Of a DNA stretch of 48,007 nucleotides, positions 24,791 through 32,571 are shown piece by piece. The position numbers were made by a program, and so were the translations under genes. Numbering within the stretch: the stretch's first letter is position 1; each line of letters opens with the position of its first letter. Below the pieces are notes generated by a model. It ran no database searches. It was not told the DNA's origin and saw only the letters and a program-made list of their open reading frames with translations. The stretch is from contig CAYRQM010000008.1 of NCBI GenBank assembly GCA_964426415.1, positions 1 to 48,007 of the forward strand, written 5' to 3'. Source of the DNA: UBA3792 sp964426415. GTDB taxonomy: Bacteria; Bacillota; Clostridia; Christensenellales; CAG-138.

Positions 24791-24817
24791 GCACTTTTGT
24801 GGGAATTGTTGTATGAT
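24789..24817 (+). promoter_or_regulatory. Promoter of the folate operon
   Basis: TTGCAC (24789-24794) and TATGAT (24812-24817) are spaced by 17 bases, 32 bases before folT. Confidence 0.7.
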
Positions 24818-24849
24818 AGCGAACGTGACATAGGGGAGGTGACAAAACG

Positions 24850-25374
24850 ATGCGGCGAAACGGCGTAAAGCGAGTGGTATATGCGGGCGTATTGGCGGCG
24901 CTGTCCGTGGTGCTGTCGTTGTACCCGTTCACGTTTTATCTCACCGAAAGCATTCGCATCAGCTTCCGAGAAGTGCCGATCCTGTTGGCGTCCATCGCGC
25001 TGGGGCCACTGTTTGGCGGACTGTGCGCGTTCATCGCCGATCTTTGCGGCACGCTGGTGACGGGGCTTGGCTGGAACCCGATTCTGACCATCCCTGCCGT
25101 GCTGATCGGCGTGCTGCCGGGGCTGCTGTTTCGACTGTTCGCCAAGCGTATGCCCACGTTGCCCGCGCTGTCCCTTTCCATCGGCTTGACCGACGTTTGC
25201 GTGCCGATTCTGTTGACCACGCTGCTGCTGTCGCTGCTGTACGGGCAGCCGTACCTTGTTTTGCTTGCGGCACGCACGCCGCTGTATCTTGTCATGGCGC
25301 TGATACAAACCTTCGCCGCGTTTTGGCTGCTGCCGATTCTCAAGCGCGGCTTGACCTTGGAGGAACCTGCATGA
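24850..25374 (+). CDS. folT: ECF transporter substrate-binding subunit, probably for folate
   Basis: This 174-residue integral membrane protein with about six helices is of the ECF S-component type. The first helix carries the small-residue pattern (VVYAGVLAALSVVLSLYPF) used to contact the EcfT coupling subunit. The segment RISFREVPILLASIALGPLF GG-type loop resembles FolT. Folate as substrate is supported mainly by the 4-base overlap with folC. Energising EcfA/EcfT subunits are not in the window and are presumably shared. GGGGAGGTG precedes the ATG. Confidence 0.82.
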   Translation: MRRNGVKRVVYAGVLAALSVVLSLYPFTFYLTESIRISFREVPILLASIALGPLFGGLCAFIADLCGTLVTGLGWNPILTIPAVLIGVLPGLLFRLFAKRMPTLPALSLSIGLTDVCVPILLTTLLLSLLYGQPYLVLLAARTPLYLVMALIQTFAAFWLLPILKRGLTLEEPA

Positions 25375-26633
25375 CGTATTCCGAAGCGCTCGCCTACATC
25401 CACGGCGCGAATTGGCGCGGGAGCAAGCTGGGGCTTTCCCGCACCTTTGCATTGTTGGAGCTTTTGGGCAATCCGCAAAAAACCTTGCGTTTCATCCATG
25501 TGGCAGGCACCAACGGCAAAGGCTCAACCTGCGCCATGCTGTCTTCCATCCTGCAAGCGGCGGGCTATCGCACCGGGCTGTTCGTTTCGCCGTTTGTCAA
25601 CCGCTTCAACGAGCGCATGCAGTACAACAACCGTCCCATTCCCGACGAGGTGCTGGTATCGCTCGTCGAACAGGTGCAGCCCATCGTGGACGCCATGGCA
25701 CAGCCGCCCACCGAGTTTGAGCTGATTACTTGTCTTGCTTTTTTGTACTACCAACGGATGCAGTGCGATATCGTCGTGCTGGAGGTGGGGTTGGGCGGCG
25801 AATTTGACGCAACCAACGTCATCGACACGCCGCTGCTTGCCGTCGTCACCGCCATCGACTACGACCATATGCACATTTTGGGCAATACCATCACCGCCAT
25901 CGCCACGGCAAAGGCGGGCATCATCAAGCCCGACGGCGATGTGCTGTTCTACGGCAAAAACGACGAGGCAGAGCGCGTTTTGCGCGTGCGTGCTGCGCAG
26001 ATGCAGGCACGGCTTACGGTGTGCGACCATCGCGCGTTGCGGGCGGGGACGTTTGGCATAGACGGACAAACCTTCTCCTACGGCAAGCTGCAAAACGTGC
26101 GGCTTGCGCTTTTGGGCGCGTACCAGTTGGACAACGTGGCGTTGGTGCTGGACGCGATCTCGTTTCTCAATGCGCATGACTTGCCCGTTTCCGAATCCGC
26201 CGTGCGGGAAGGGCTTATGACGGTACATTGGCCTGCCCGCTTCGAGCTGCTGCGGCGCGAACCGCCGTTTTTCGTGGACGGCGGCCACAACCCGCAAGGC
26301 GTGCGGGCGACGGTCGAAACCTTTCAAAGGCTTTACCCGCAACAACAAGCGGTCGTGGTGATGGGCATGATGCGGGACAAGGATGTGGACGCTTCCATTC
26401 GTGCCCTGCTGCCCATCGCAAAGCGGTTTTGCACCGCCACGCCCGACAATGCCCGCGCCCTGCCTGCCGACGCCCTTGCGGAACGAATCCGTTCCTTTGG
26501 CGGCACGGCACAAGCGTTTGATTCCGTGTCGGCTGCAGTCGAGTATGCGGCATCTTGCGGCGAGATCGGGCTTGCGGTTGGCTCACTGTATATGGCAGGC
26601 GCTGTGCGCGCCTTCTTTGGGAGAACGACGTGA
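25371..26633 (+). CDS. folC: Folylpolyglutamate / dihydrofolate synthase
   Basis: This cytosolic Mur-ligase-family enzyme adds glutamate to folates, trapping folate imported by the upstream transporter. The 420-residue protein has the ATP loop FIHVAGTNGKGSTCAMLSS, the metal and substrate motif LEVGLGGEFDATN, and the C-terminal DGGHNPQG. The ATG overlaps the folT stop (ATGA). Whether it also has dihydrofolate synthase activity cannot be told. Confidence 0.95.
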   Translation: MTYSEALAYIHGANWRGSKLGLSRTFALLELLGNPQKTLRFIHVAGTNGKGSTCAMLSSILQAAGYRTGLFVSPFVNRFNERMQYNNRPIPDEVLVSLVEQVQPIVDAMAQPPTEFELITCLAFLYYQRMQCDIVVLEVGLGGEFDATNVIDTPLLAVVTAIDYDHMHILGNTITAIATAKAGIIKPDGDVLFYGKNDEAERVLRVRAAQMQARLTVCDHRALRAGTFGIDGQTFSYGKLQNVRLALLGAYQLDNVALVLDAISFLNAHDLPVSESAVREGLMTVHWPARFELLRREPPFFVDGGHNPQGVRATVETFQRLYPQQQAVVVMGMMRDKDVDASIRALLPIAKRFCTATPDNARALPADALAERIRSFGGTAQAFDSVSAAVEYAASCGEIGLAVGSLYMAGAVRAFFGRTT

Positions 26634-27439
26634 TTGCGCTTTGGGGCGCAAAGGCGGCAGCCGTCATAGAGAGCGAGATCGACGCACGCTTGGCGCGCAT
26701 TGCGGCAGGCGGCGGAACGGTGCGTATTGCGCTGTTTCGTGCAGCGGTGCGGGATGACTGCCTACAGTACGAACAGCAAATTTTGACCCGCTGCTATGCG
26801 CTTGGCGTCGCGGTGGAAGCACAGTTTTTCGTCACAGAAGCGGCGCTCAAGGATGCGCTGTGCCGTGCGGCGGCGGATGCTGCCGTCGACGGGATTTTGC
26901 TGCTGCGTCCGCTGCCCAAATCGTGGGACACGGCGGCGCTGACGGCGTGCATTCCGCCTTCGATGGACTTGGACGGCGCAAGAGGTGCAGACAGCGCGTT
27001 TGTGCCATGTACTGCGGAATCGTGCCTGCGGTTGCTTGCGGCATACGGATATTCGGTGGCGGGACAGCGCTGCGTGGTCATCGGCAGAAGCGAGACCGTG
27101 GGCGCACCGCTGGCGGGGCTTTTGCAATCCGTGGGCGCCGACGTCATGGTTTGCCACTCCCAAACGGACACAATTCGCACCGTCACACGACAGGCGAAAT
27201 ATTTGTTCGCAGCGTGCGGCGTGCCGAAGCTGATCGACGCTTCCTATGTGTCGGCGGGGCAGGTCGTGCTGGACGTCGGGTTTCACCGCGTGCAGGACGG
27301 CTTTTGCGGCGATGTGGATGCGGCGTCCGTCGCACCCGTCGTCGGCGCGCTGTCACCCGTTACGCGGGGCGTCGGCACGGTCACGCTGCCCACACTCCTT
27401 CTTCACAGCGTTCTGGCATACGAAAGGAAACACCTATGA
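26630..27439 (+). CDS. FolD-like protein with altered active site
   Basis: The fold and position match methylenetetrahydrofolate dehydrogenase/cyclohydrolase: 269 residues, the Rossmann motif VVIGRSETVGAPLAGLL, VCHSQT, VLDVGFHRVQDGFCGDVD, and a C-terminal GALSPVTRGVGTVTLPTLL. The active site is unusual. In the YxxxK motif the lysine (E. coli Lys54) aligns with Ile51 (YEQQILTRC), and the glutamine of VQLPLP (E. coli Gln98) aligns with Arg93 in LLRPLP. The aspartate of the DLDG segment remains. It may have lost cyclohydrolase activity or act on another folate. GTG start overlaps the folC stop by 4 bases, so it is made with the folate proteins. Confidence 0.85.
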   Translation: MIALWGAKAAAVIESEIDARLARIAAGGGTVRIALFRAAVRDDCLQYEQQILTRCYALGVAVEAQFFVTEAALKDALCRAAADAAVDGILLLRPLPKSWDTAALTACIPPSMDLDGARGADSAFVPCTAESCLRLLAAYGYSVAGQRCVVIGRSETVGAPLAGLLQSVGADVMVCHSQTDTIRTVTRQAKYLFAACGVPKLIDASYVSAGQVVLDVGFHRVQDGFCGDVDAASVAPVVGALSPVTRGVGTVTLPTLLLHSVLAYERKHL

Positions 27440-28233
27440 TGCGCATTTTGGCATTGGACATTGACGACACTCTCGTCGACACCGGCAAGCAAATTTCTCC
27501 GCGTACCGAACGCGCCATTCGTGCGGCGGCGGCGCAGGGCATACTGGTGGTTTTGGCGACGGGGCGCGGATTTCGCGGTTCCCGCATGATCCGCGAGCAG
27601 CTGGGCTTACAGGGGCCCATCATCAACTATGGCGGCGCCATGGTGATGGACGCCGCAACGGGCACATGCCTGATGGCGCAGTATTTGCAGCCCGACGACG
27701 TGCGATCGGCGTTTGCTGCGGCGGATCGGTATGGGCTGCATGTGCAGGCATACGACGGCGACACCGTCCTGTTCCGCTCCGAAAACGAGTTTACGGCGCG
27801 CTACACGGGCGCGCTGCATCTGCGCTATACGGTCGATCCCAAGCTGCTGGAACGTCCGCTCGATCGCGTGCCCAAGGTGCTGATGTATGTCGATCCTGCC
27901 GACGAAGTCGTCATGGCAAAGCGCTTGGCAAATATGCTTCCCGATTCGCTGCATGTGCTTTGTTCCAAGCCGGGCTTTTTAGAGATTGGCTGCAAAACCG
28001 CCACCAAGGGCAGGGCGCTGCAATGGATTGCGCAGCGGTTTGACGTTGCGCAGGCAGACGTGGTTGCCATTGGCGACAACACGCTGGACTTGGACATGAT
28101 TCAATGGGCAGGCGAAGGCTGCTGCGTAGCAAACGGCAACGAGCAGGTCAAAAAAGCGGCGGATCGCATCCTGCCGTCCTGCGCGGACGAGGGCGTCGCC
28201 GTCTATCTGGAAGAAACGCTTGGGCTTGTTTAG
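27436..28233 (+). CDS. Cof-type HAD phosphatase
   Basis: This 265-residue cytosolic haloacid dehalogenase-type phosphatase has the nucleophile motif LALDIDDTLVD, motif II LATGRG, the lysine in ATKGRAL, and motif IV GDNTLDLDMI. The cap region lies between motifs II and III, as in the Cof subfamily, whose members hydrolyse sugar phosphates, pyridoxal phosphate or FMN. The last position in the folate operon, with a 4-base overlap to folD-like, might hint at a folate-pathway phosphatase, but this is speculation. It converges with the radical SAM gene and shares four bases with it. Confidence 0.88.
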   Translation: MMRILALDIDDTLVDTGKQISPRTERAIRAAAAQGILVVLATGRGFRGSRMIREQLGLQGPIINYGGAMVMDAATGTCLMAQYLQPDDVRSAFAAADRYGLHVQAYDGDTVLFRSENEFTARYTGALHLRYTVDPKLLERPLDRVPKVLMYVDPADEVVMAKRLANMLPDSLHVLCSKPGFLEIGCKTATKGRALQWIAQRFDVAQADVVAIGDNTLDLDMIQWAGEGCCVANGNEQVKKAADRILPSCADEGVAVYLEETLGLV

Positions 28234-29111
28234 AGGGTCACCTGATCGGAAAAGGGCGGCGTAAAGGACGCGCCCACGCTGTCCAACCCTTGGATCAACA
28301 CATCCGTAAAGCCAAGCGATAAGCAGGCGTCCACGGCGGCGTCGTATTCGCGGCTGGTCAGCTTGCGGTCTAAGGGCTTTTGCGTGCATTGCGGAATCGG
28401 CGTGTACTGCGCCATCAGCGACAGGGGACAGTCCGCGCCAAAGCGATCCTTGATCGCTTCCAAGACGGCGCGGGTATCGAACACGCAGCCGGGCAGCACA
28501 AGATGACGAATGCGCACGCCGCGCACGGCAAGGCCCTGTTCGTCGGTACGCAAAAAGCCGACTTGGCGAACCATGGCGGCAATGGCTTCGATGGCGGTAT
28601 CAAAATAGTCCGCCGCGTGGGAAAACCGCGCCGCAAGGCGGCTGTCGTGATACTTCAAATCGGGCAGATACACGTCCACAAGGCCCCAAAAGGCGTCGAT
28701 GGTCTCCACCGTTTCATAGGCATTCGTATTGTACACAACGGGAATCACAAGCCCGTTGTTTTTTGCATCCCGCAGCGCACAAAGCAACGCGTCGCGGTGG
28801 GGCGTGGGCGTCACCAAATTGATGTTGTGCGCGCCCAGCGCCTGCAGCTTTTGCATCACGTCCGCCAACCGCGCTACGGAGAACGGTTCGCCCAGCGTAC
28901 CCGCTTGCAGCACCATGTTTTGGCAGAAGATGCATTTGAGATTGCAGCCCGAAAAGAAGATTGTGCCGCTGCCGCGTGTGCCGCTGATGCAGGGCTCCTC
29001 ATCAAAATGCAGCGCGGCGCGGGCAATGCGCGGAACGGAAGAACAGCCGCAAAACCCACTTGCGGCCGTTCGGTCAATGTTGCAGTTGCGTGGACAAATC
29101 GTGCAGCCCAT
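28230..29111 (-). CDS. PflX-type radical SAM protein
   Basis: The protein has 293 residues. The radical SAM cluster motif CxxxCxxC is in FFSGCNLKCIFCQN. An N-terminal cysteine-rich stretch (MGCTICPRNCNIDR, then FCGC) matches the PflX/COG1313 group, which is named after pyruvate formate-lyase activases but whose substrate is not established. The ATG at 29111 is chosen because homology begins exactly there and it follows the NlpC/P60 gene's stop by one base. The open frame upstream is antisense-free filler inside that gene. No pyruvate formate-lyase gene is in the window. Confidence 0.87.
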   Translation of the reverse strand: MGCTICPRNCNIDRTAASGFCGCSSVPRIARAALHFDEEPCISGTRGSGTIFFSGCNLKCIFCQNMVLQAGTLGEPFSVARLADVMQKLQALGAHNINLVTPTPHRDALLCALRDAKNNGLVIPVVYNTNAYETVETIDAFWGLVDVYLPDLKYHDSRLAARFSHAADYFDTAIEAIAAMVRQVGFLRTDEQGLAVRGVRIRHLVLPGCVFDTRAVLEAIKDRFGADCPLSLMAQYTPIPQCTQKPLDRKLTSREYDAAVDACLSLGFTDVLIQGLDSVGASFTPPFSDQVTL

Positions 29112-29112
29112 G

Positions 29113-30534
29113 TCAGAATACGCGGCGGCCACAGACGAAGTTGCGCTCCCAATATGCGGAGAACGAGCTGCGCACCACTTGCCCCTTCGAGGAGCTGGCG
29201 TGAATGAACTTGCCGCTGCCGATGTAGATGGCAGTGTGATTGACGGAATCGGAAGTATCGCTCTTGAAGAACAGCAGATCGCCCTTTTTGAGGTCGTCGA
29301 TGGAGGAGACCAGCTGCCAGTTGTCGTTTTTGGAATAGTTCTTCGCGTTCCAACGTCCGATCGACACGCCCGCATTCTTGAGGCAGTAGTAGACAAGTCC
29401 CGAACAATCGAAGGAATCGGGGCCTTCGTCGCCCCAAACGTAGGGATCGCCAATTTGCTTTTCGGCACAGGCAATCATCCCGTCCACATCGTGGGAATAG
29501 GTGCCGTTGTCGGGCTTGGGCGTCGCCGTCGGGTCGGCGGGGGCGTCCGTAATGATGGGAATGATCGGCGCGTCGCCGCTCGTCACCGTGGGCGTCGCGG
29601 TGGGCTTTGCCGTCGCCGTGGCTTTCGGCGTTGCGGTGGGCTTTGCGGTCGCAGTTGCCTTTGCGGTGGTGTTGGACGTCGTGGACGGCTTGGTGGTCGC
29701 GGTCGCCTTTGCGGTGGGCTTCGCCGTCGCCGTAGGTTTCGCGGTCGGCTTTGCCGTGGCTTTCGCGGTCGGCTTGGGCGTGGGGGAGGGGGAAGGCGTC
29801 AAGACGTTTGCAACCGCGTCGCCCGAATACAGCACGTCCCAGTCGTTGCGATTGATCTGTCCGTCGGCGTCCAAGTCGTTCTTCGCTTGAAACCGCATGA
29901 CGGCTTGCTCGGTTTGCGGGCCGAAATAGCCCGTAATCTTGTCGGTGTAATAGCCAAGCTCGGTCAGACGGGACTGGACGCTCTTGACGTCCGCACCGTT
30001 GTCGTTTTGCTTGACGCGGTAATCCTGTGCGTCGTCGGAAAAAAGCTGCTCCTGCAGGTCGGCGGTGGCGACGCCGGTTTGAATTGCGTTGGAAGCGCGC
30101 TGAAAGAGCATGACGGCGTTCTGCGTCGAAGCGTTAAACAGCGTGTCGGGCTCGTCGTAATCCATGTAGCCCAGCTGCATCAGCCGTTCCTGCAGATGCG
30201 AAACGGCTTCCCCCGTGTCATTGAGCCGCAGCGTTGCGTAATCGGAGACGGAAATATGGTCGGATTGGAGCGCTTCCACGGGCGCGTCGGTTTCGACGAC
30301 TTGGGTGGCGGCAGGCGCGGCGGTCTCAGCGGCGGCAATCTGCACTTCTTCAGCCGTCATGTATTCCGAGACGGCGTTCGCGGTGGCGAGCAGCCCGCCA
30401 TTTCCGTATTGCGTCACCAAAACAAGGGCAAGCGTCGCAACGGCGGCGCACCCCAATGCCGCGTACAGGACGCGGAGCCACATGGGCGTATGCTTCTTGG
30501 GCGGTTTCGGCAATAAGGGCGTTTGATTCTCCAT
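29113..30534 (-). CDS. NlpC/P60 cell-wall endopeptidase with two peptidoglycan-binding domains
   Basis: The product has 473 residues. A single N-terminal transmembrane helix (VLYAALGCAAVATLALVLVT) is followed by two peptidoglycan-binding type 1 domains (about residues 95-155 and 165-235). A long Lys/Pro/Thr/Ala linker follows, then an NlpC/P60 domain with catalytic Cys in DSFDCSGLVYYC, His in VNHTAIYIG and a downstream His in KFIHASS. It probably cuts stem-peptide bonds in peptidoglycan. The ATG at 30534 is chosen with AAAGG upstream; TTG at 30543 is an alternative. Transcription is from an extended -10 promoter, divergent from the ABC-F gene. Confidence 0.9.
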   Translation of the reverse strand: MENQTPLLPKPPKKHTPMWLRVLYAALGCAAVATLALVLVTQYGNGGLLATANAVSEYMTAEEVQIAAAETAAPAATQVVETDAPVEALQSDHISVSDYATLRLNDTGEAVSHLQERLMQLGYMDYDEPDTLFNASTQNAVMLFQRASNAIQTGVATADLQEQLFSDDAQDYRVKQNDNGADVKSVQSRLTELGYYTDKITGYFGPQTEQAVMRFQAKNDLDADGQINRNDWDVLYSGDAVANVLTPSPSPTPKPTAKATAKPTAKPTATAKPTAKATATTKPSTTSNTTAKATATAKPTATPKATATAKPTATPTVTSGDAPIIPIITDAPADPTATPKPDNGTYSHDVDGMIACAEKQIGDPYVWGDEGPDSFDCSGLVYYCLKNAGVSIGRWNAKNYSKNDNWQLVSSIDDLKKGDLLFFKSDTSDSVNHTAIYIGSGKFIHASSSKGQVVRSSFSAYWERNFVCGRRVF

Positions 30535-30555
30535 GTTTCCCAACCTTTCGCCTCC

Positions 30556-30561
30556 ATTATA
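30556..30561 (-). promoter_or_regulatory. Extended -10 promoter of the NlpC/P60 gene
   Basis: A perfect TATAAT preceded by TGT reads leftwards, 21 bases before the ATG. The -35 is poor, as is usual for extended -10 promoters. Confidence 0.6.
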
Positions 30562-30611
30562 ACAGATACCATGTCACAGATTCTTGAAATTTTTAAGAAC
30601 AATACATTTTG

Positions 30612-30640
30612 TTTTCAAATGGAAAAAGATGTGTTATACT
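30612..30640 (+). promoter_or_regulatory. Extended -10 promoter of the ABC-F gene
   Basis: TATACT at 30635-30640 is preceded by TGT, with a weak TTTTCA 17 bases upstream. Transcription would start about eight bases before the ATG at 30655. Confidence 0.6.
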
Positions 30641-30654
30641 GCATTTGTACTGTT

Positions 30655-32571
30655 ATGGCTATTTTGCACGTAGAAAATCTCCGCAAGTCGTACGCGGCGC
30701 GTACCCTGTTTGACGGAGTATCCTTTGAAATCCAACCCAACGAGCGCGTTGGGCTGATTGGCGTAAACGGATGCGGCAAATCTACGCTGATGAACATTCT
30801 CTTGGGCAAGGAATCGGCAGACGCAGGGTTTGTGGGGCTGGCGACGGGCGTCAAGATGACGTGCGTCGAGCAGCAGCCGCAGCTGGACGCAGCGCAGTCG
30901 CTGTACGCGTTCACGTTGGAAGCGCATCGCACGCTGTTGGATGTGGAAGCAGAGCTTTCGCGGCTGCAGCAGCGGTTAGAATGCGAGACCGAACAGCGGG
31001 AACGGCTGATCGCACGGCAAGCGGTTTTGCTCGAGCAATTTGATCGCGGCGGCGGCGCCACGTTCCGTGCCATGACGCGTTCTGCGCTTTTGGGACTGGG
31101 CTTTACCGAATCCGAGCTGTCGCGTTCCGTGACGCAGTTTTCGGGCGGACAAATCTCCAAGGCGATGCTGGCGCGGGCGATTCTCACCGCATCCGACCTG
31201 CTTCTTTTGGACGAGCCGACCAACAATTTGGACGTGGTGGCAATTCGTTGGCTCGAGGACTACCTCAAGCAATACAAGGGCGCGGTGCTGGTCGTTTCGC
31301 ACGATCGCGCCTTTTTGGACGCCATGGTCACGCGCATGCTGGAGTTGACCTGCGGGCGCATTGATGAAAGCATCGGCAACTACACGCGATACATGGAATT
31401 AAAGCTCAACGCCCGCGAGTTGGCGAAAAAGCAATACCTGCGCCAACAAAAAGAGATCAAGCGCATCGAGGGCATCATCGACCAACAGCGGCGGTGGAAC
31501 CAAGCGCGCAACTATGTCACGATTGCCTCCAAAGAGAAGCAGATTGCGCGCATCAAGTCCGAAATGGAAGCGCCGGATCGGGACGAAAAAAGTCTTTCGT
31601 TCCATTTTCCCACGCCGAGTCCGACGGGCAACGACGTCATTTTGCTGAAGGAGCTTGCAAAATCCTATGGCGCGCAAACCGTCTTTTCCGACGCAAGCGT
31701 TCTCATCAAGCGCGGCGAATGCGTTTGCATCATCGGCGCCAACGGGTGCGGCAAAACCACGCTGCTCAAGCTTTTGGTGGGCGAGGAGCTGCCCACGTCG
31801 GGCGTCATGAAGCTGGGTGCGGGCGTGCGCATCGGCTACTATGCGCAGCACACGCGGGATCTCAACGACGACAATACCGTCATCGGCGAATTGGACGCGG
31901 CGTTTCCGCGCATCGAGCAGAACCAACTGCGCGGCGCGCTGGGGATGTTCCTGTTCCCCAACGACGACATCTACAAGCGCATCGGCAGCCTGTCGGGGGG
32001 CGAGAAGGCACGCATTCAGCTTTTGAAGCTGGTGCTGTCGGGGGCGAACGTCCTGCTTTTGGACGAGCCCACCAACCACCTCGACATCGCATCCGCCGAA
32101 ATGTTAGAAAAGGCAATCGAACGGTTCGAGGGCACCACCGTCATCGTGTCTCACGACCGCTATCTGGTCAACCGTTTGGCGGATCGCGTGCTGATTCTCA
32201 CGGAGCACGGCTTTGCGGAGCAAACGGACGAATCCGAGGATATGTTTGCGCGCATCACGGCGCCAAGCGTGGCACGGAGCAAAACGGCAAAGCCTGCGGA
32301 CAATTTTTACCTGCGCCAAAAGGCGCGGAGCGCGGCGCTGCTTTCTGCGCGGCAAGCGGTGCGCAAGGCGGAACAAGACATCGAAGCCAACGAAGCCGCC
32401 ATTGCGGCACGTCAAGCCGAGATGGAGCAGGCGCAGACGGCAGGCGATTACAACGCCATGCAGAAAGCGTGCCAGCACATGACCGCGCTGTCCGAAATAG
32501 AAAACACGCTGTACGAACGCCTCACCGCCGCAGAAGCGGCACAACGGCAAGCAGAGGAGGAATCCGAATGA
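30655..32571 (+). CDS. ABC-F family ATPase (translation factor type)
   Basis: This is a soluble protein of 638 residues with two ABC domains and no membrane segments. Walker A motifs are GVNGCGKST and GANGCGKTT, signatures QFSGGQISKA and SLSGGEKAR, and Walker B motifs LLLLDEPTNNLD and VLLLDEPTNHLD. A charged linker lies between the domains and a coiled-coil tail at the end (about 560-635). ABC-F proteins act on the ribosomal E site; some give antibiotic protection. Subfamily is not decidable here. The chosen ATG has no Shine-Dalgarno sequence and sits about eight bases from the predicted transcript start; ATG at 30619 is less likely because it adds no homology and precedes the predicted start point. 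Confidence 0.9.
   Translation: MAILHVENLRKSYAARTLFDGVSFEIQPNERVGLIGVNGCGKSTLMNILLGKESADAGFVGLATGVKMTCVEQQPQLDAAQSLYAFTLEAHRTLLDVEAELSRLQQRLECETEQRERLIARQAVLLEQFDRGGGATFRAMTRSALLGLGFTESELSRSVTQFSGGQISKAMLARAILTASDLLLLDEPTNNLDVVAIRWLEDYLKQYKGAVLVVSHDRAFLDAMVTRMLELTCGRIDESIGNYTRYMELKLNARELAKKQYLRQQKEIKRIEGIIDQQRRWNQARNYVTIASKEKQIARIKSEMEAPDRDEKSLSFHFPTPSPTGNDVILLKELAKSYGAQTVFSDASVLIKRGECVCIIGANGCGKTTLLKLLVGEELPTSGVMKLGAGVRIGYYAQHTRDLNDDNTVIGELDAAFPRIEQNQLRGALGMFLFPNDDIYKRIGSLSGGEKARIQLLKLVLSGANVLLLDEPTNHLDIASAEMLEKAIERFEGTTVIVSHDRYLVNRLADRVLILTEHGFAEQTDESEDMFARITAPSVARSKTAKPADNFYLRQKARSAALLSARQAVRKAEQDIEANEAAIAARQAEMEQAQTAGDYNAMQKACQHMTALSEIENTLYERLTAAEAAQRQAEEESE

Noticed and set aside
28230..29474. 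414-residue form of the radical SAM protein starting at 29474
   Set aside because: The first ~120 residues are a Ser/Arg/Thr-rich shadow of the NlpC/P60 gene; family homology begins at the ATG at 29111.
29821..29880. Dockerin-like EF-hand (DLDADGQINRND) in the NlpC/P60 protein, which would pair with the cohesin-like proteins
   Set aside because: Only one such motif exists where a dockerin needs two, and it falls at the usual end of a peptidoglycan-binding type 1 repeat, which explains it.
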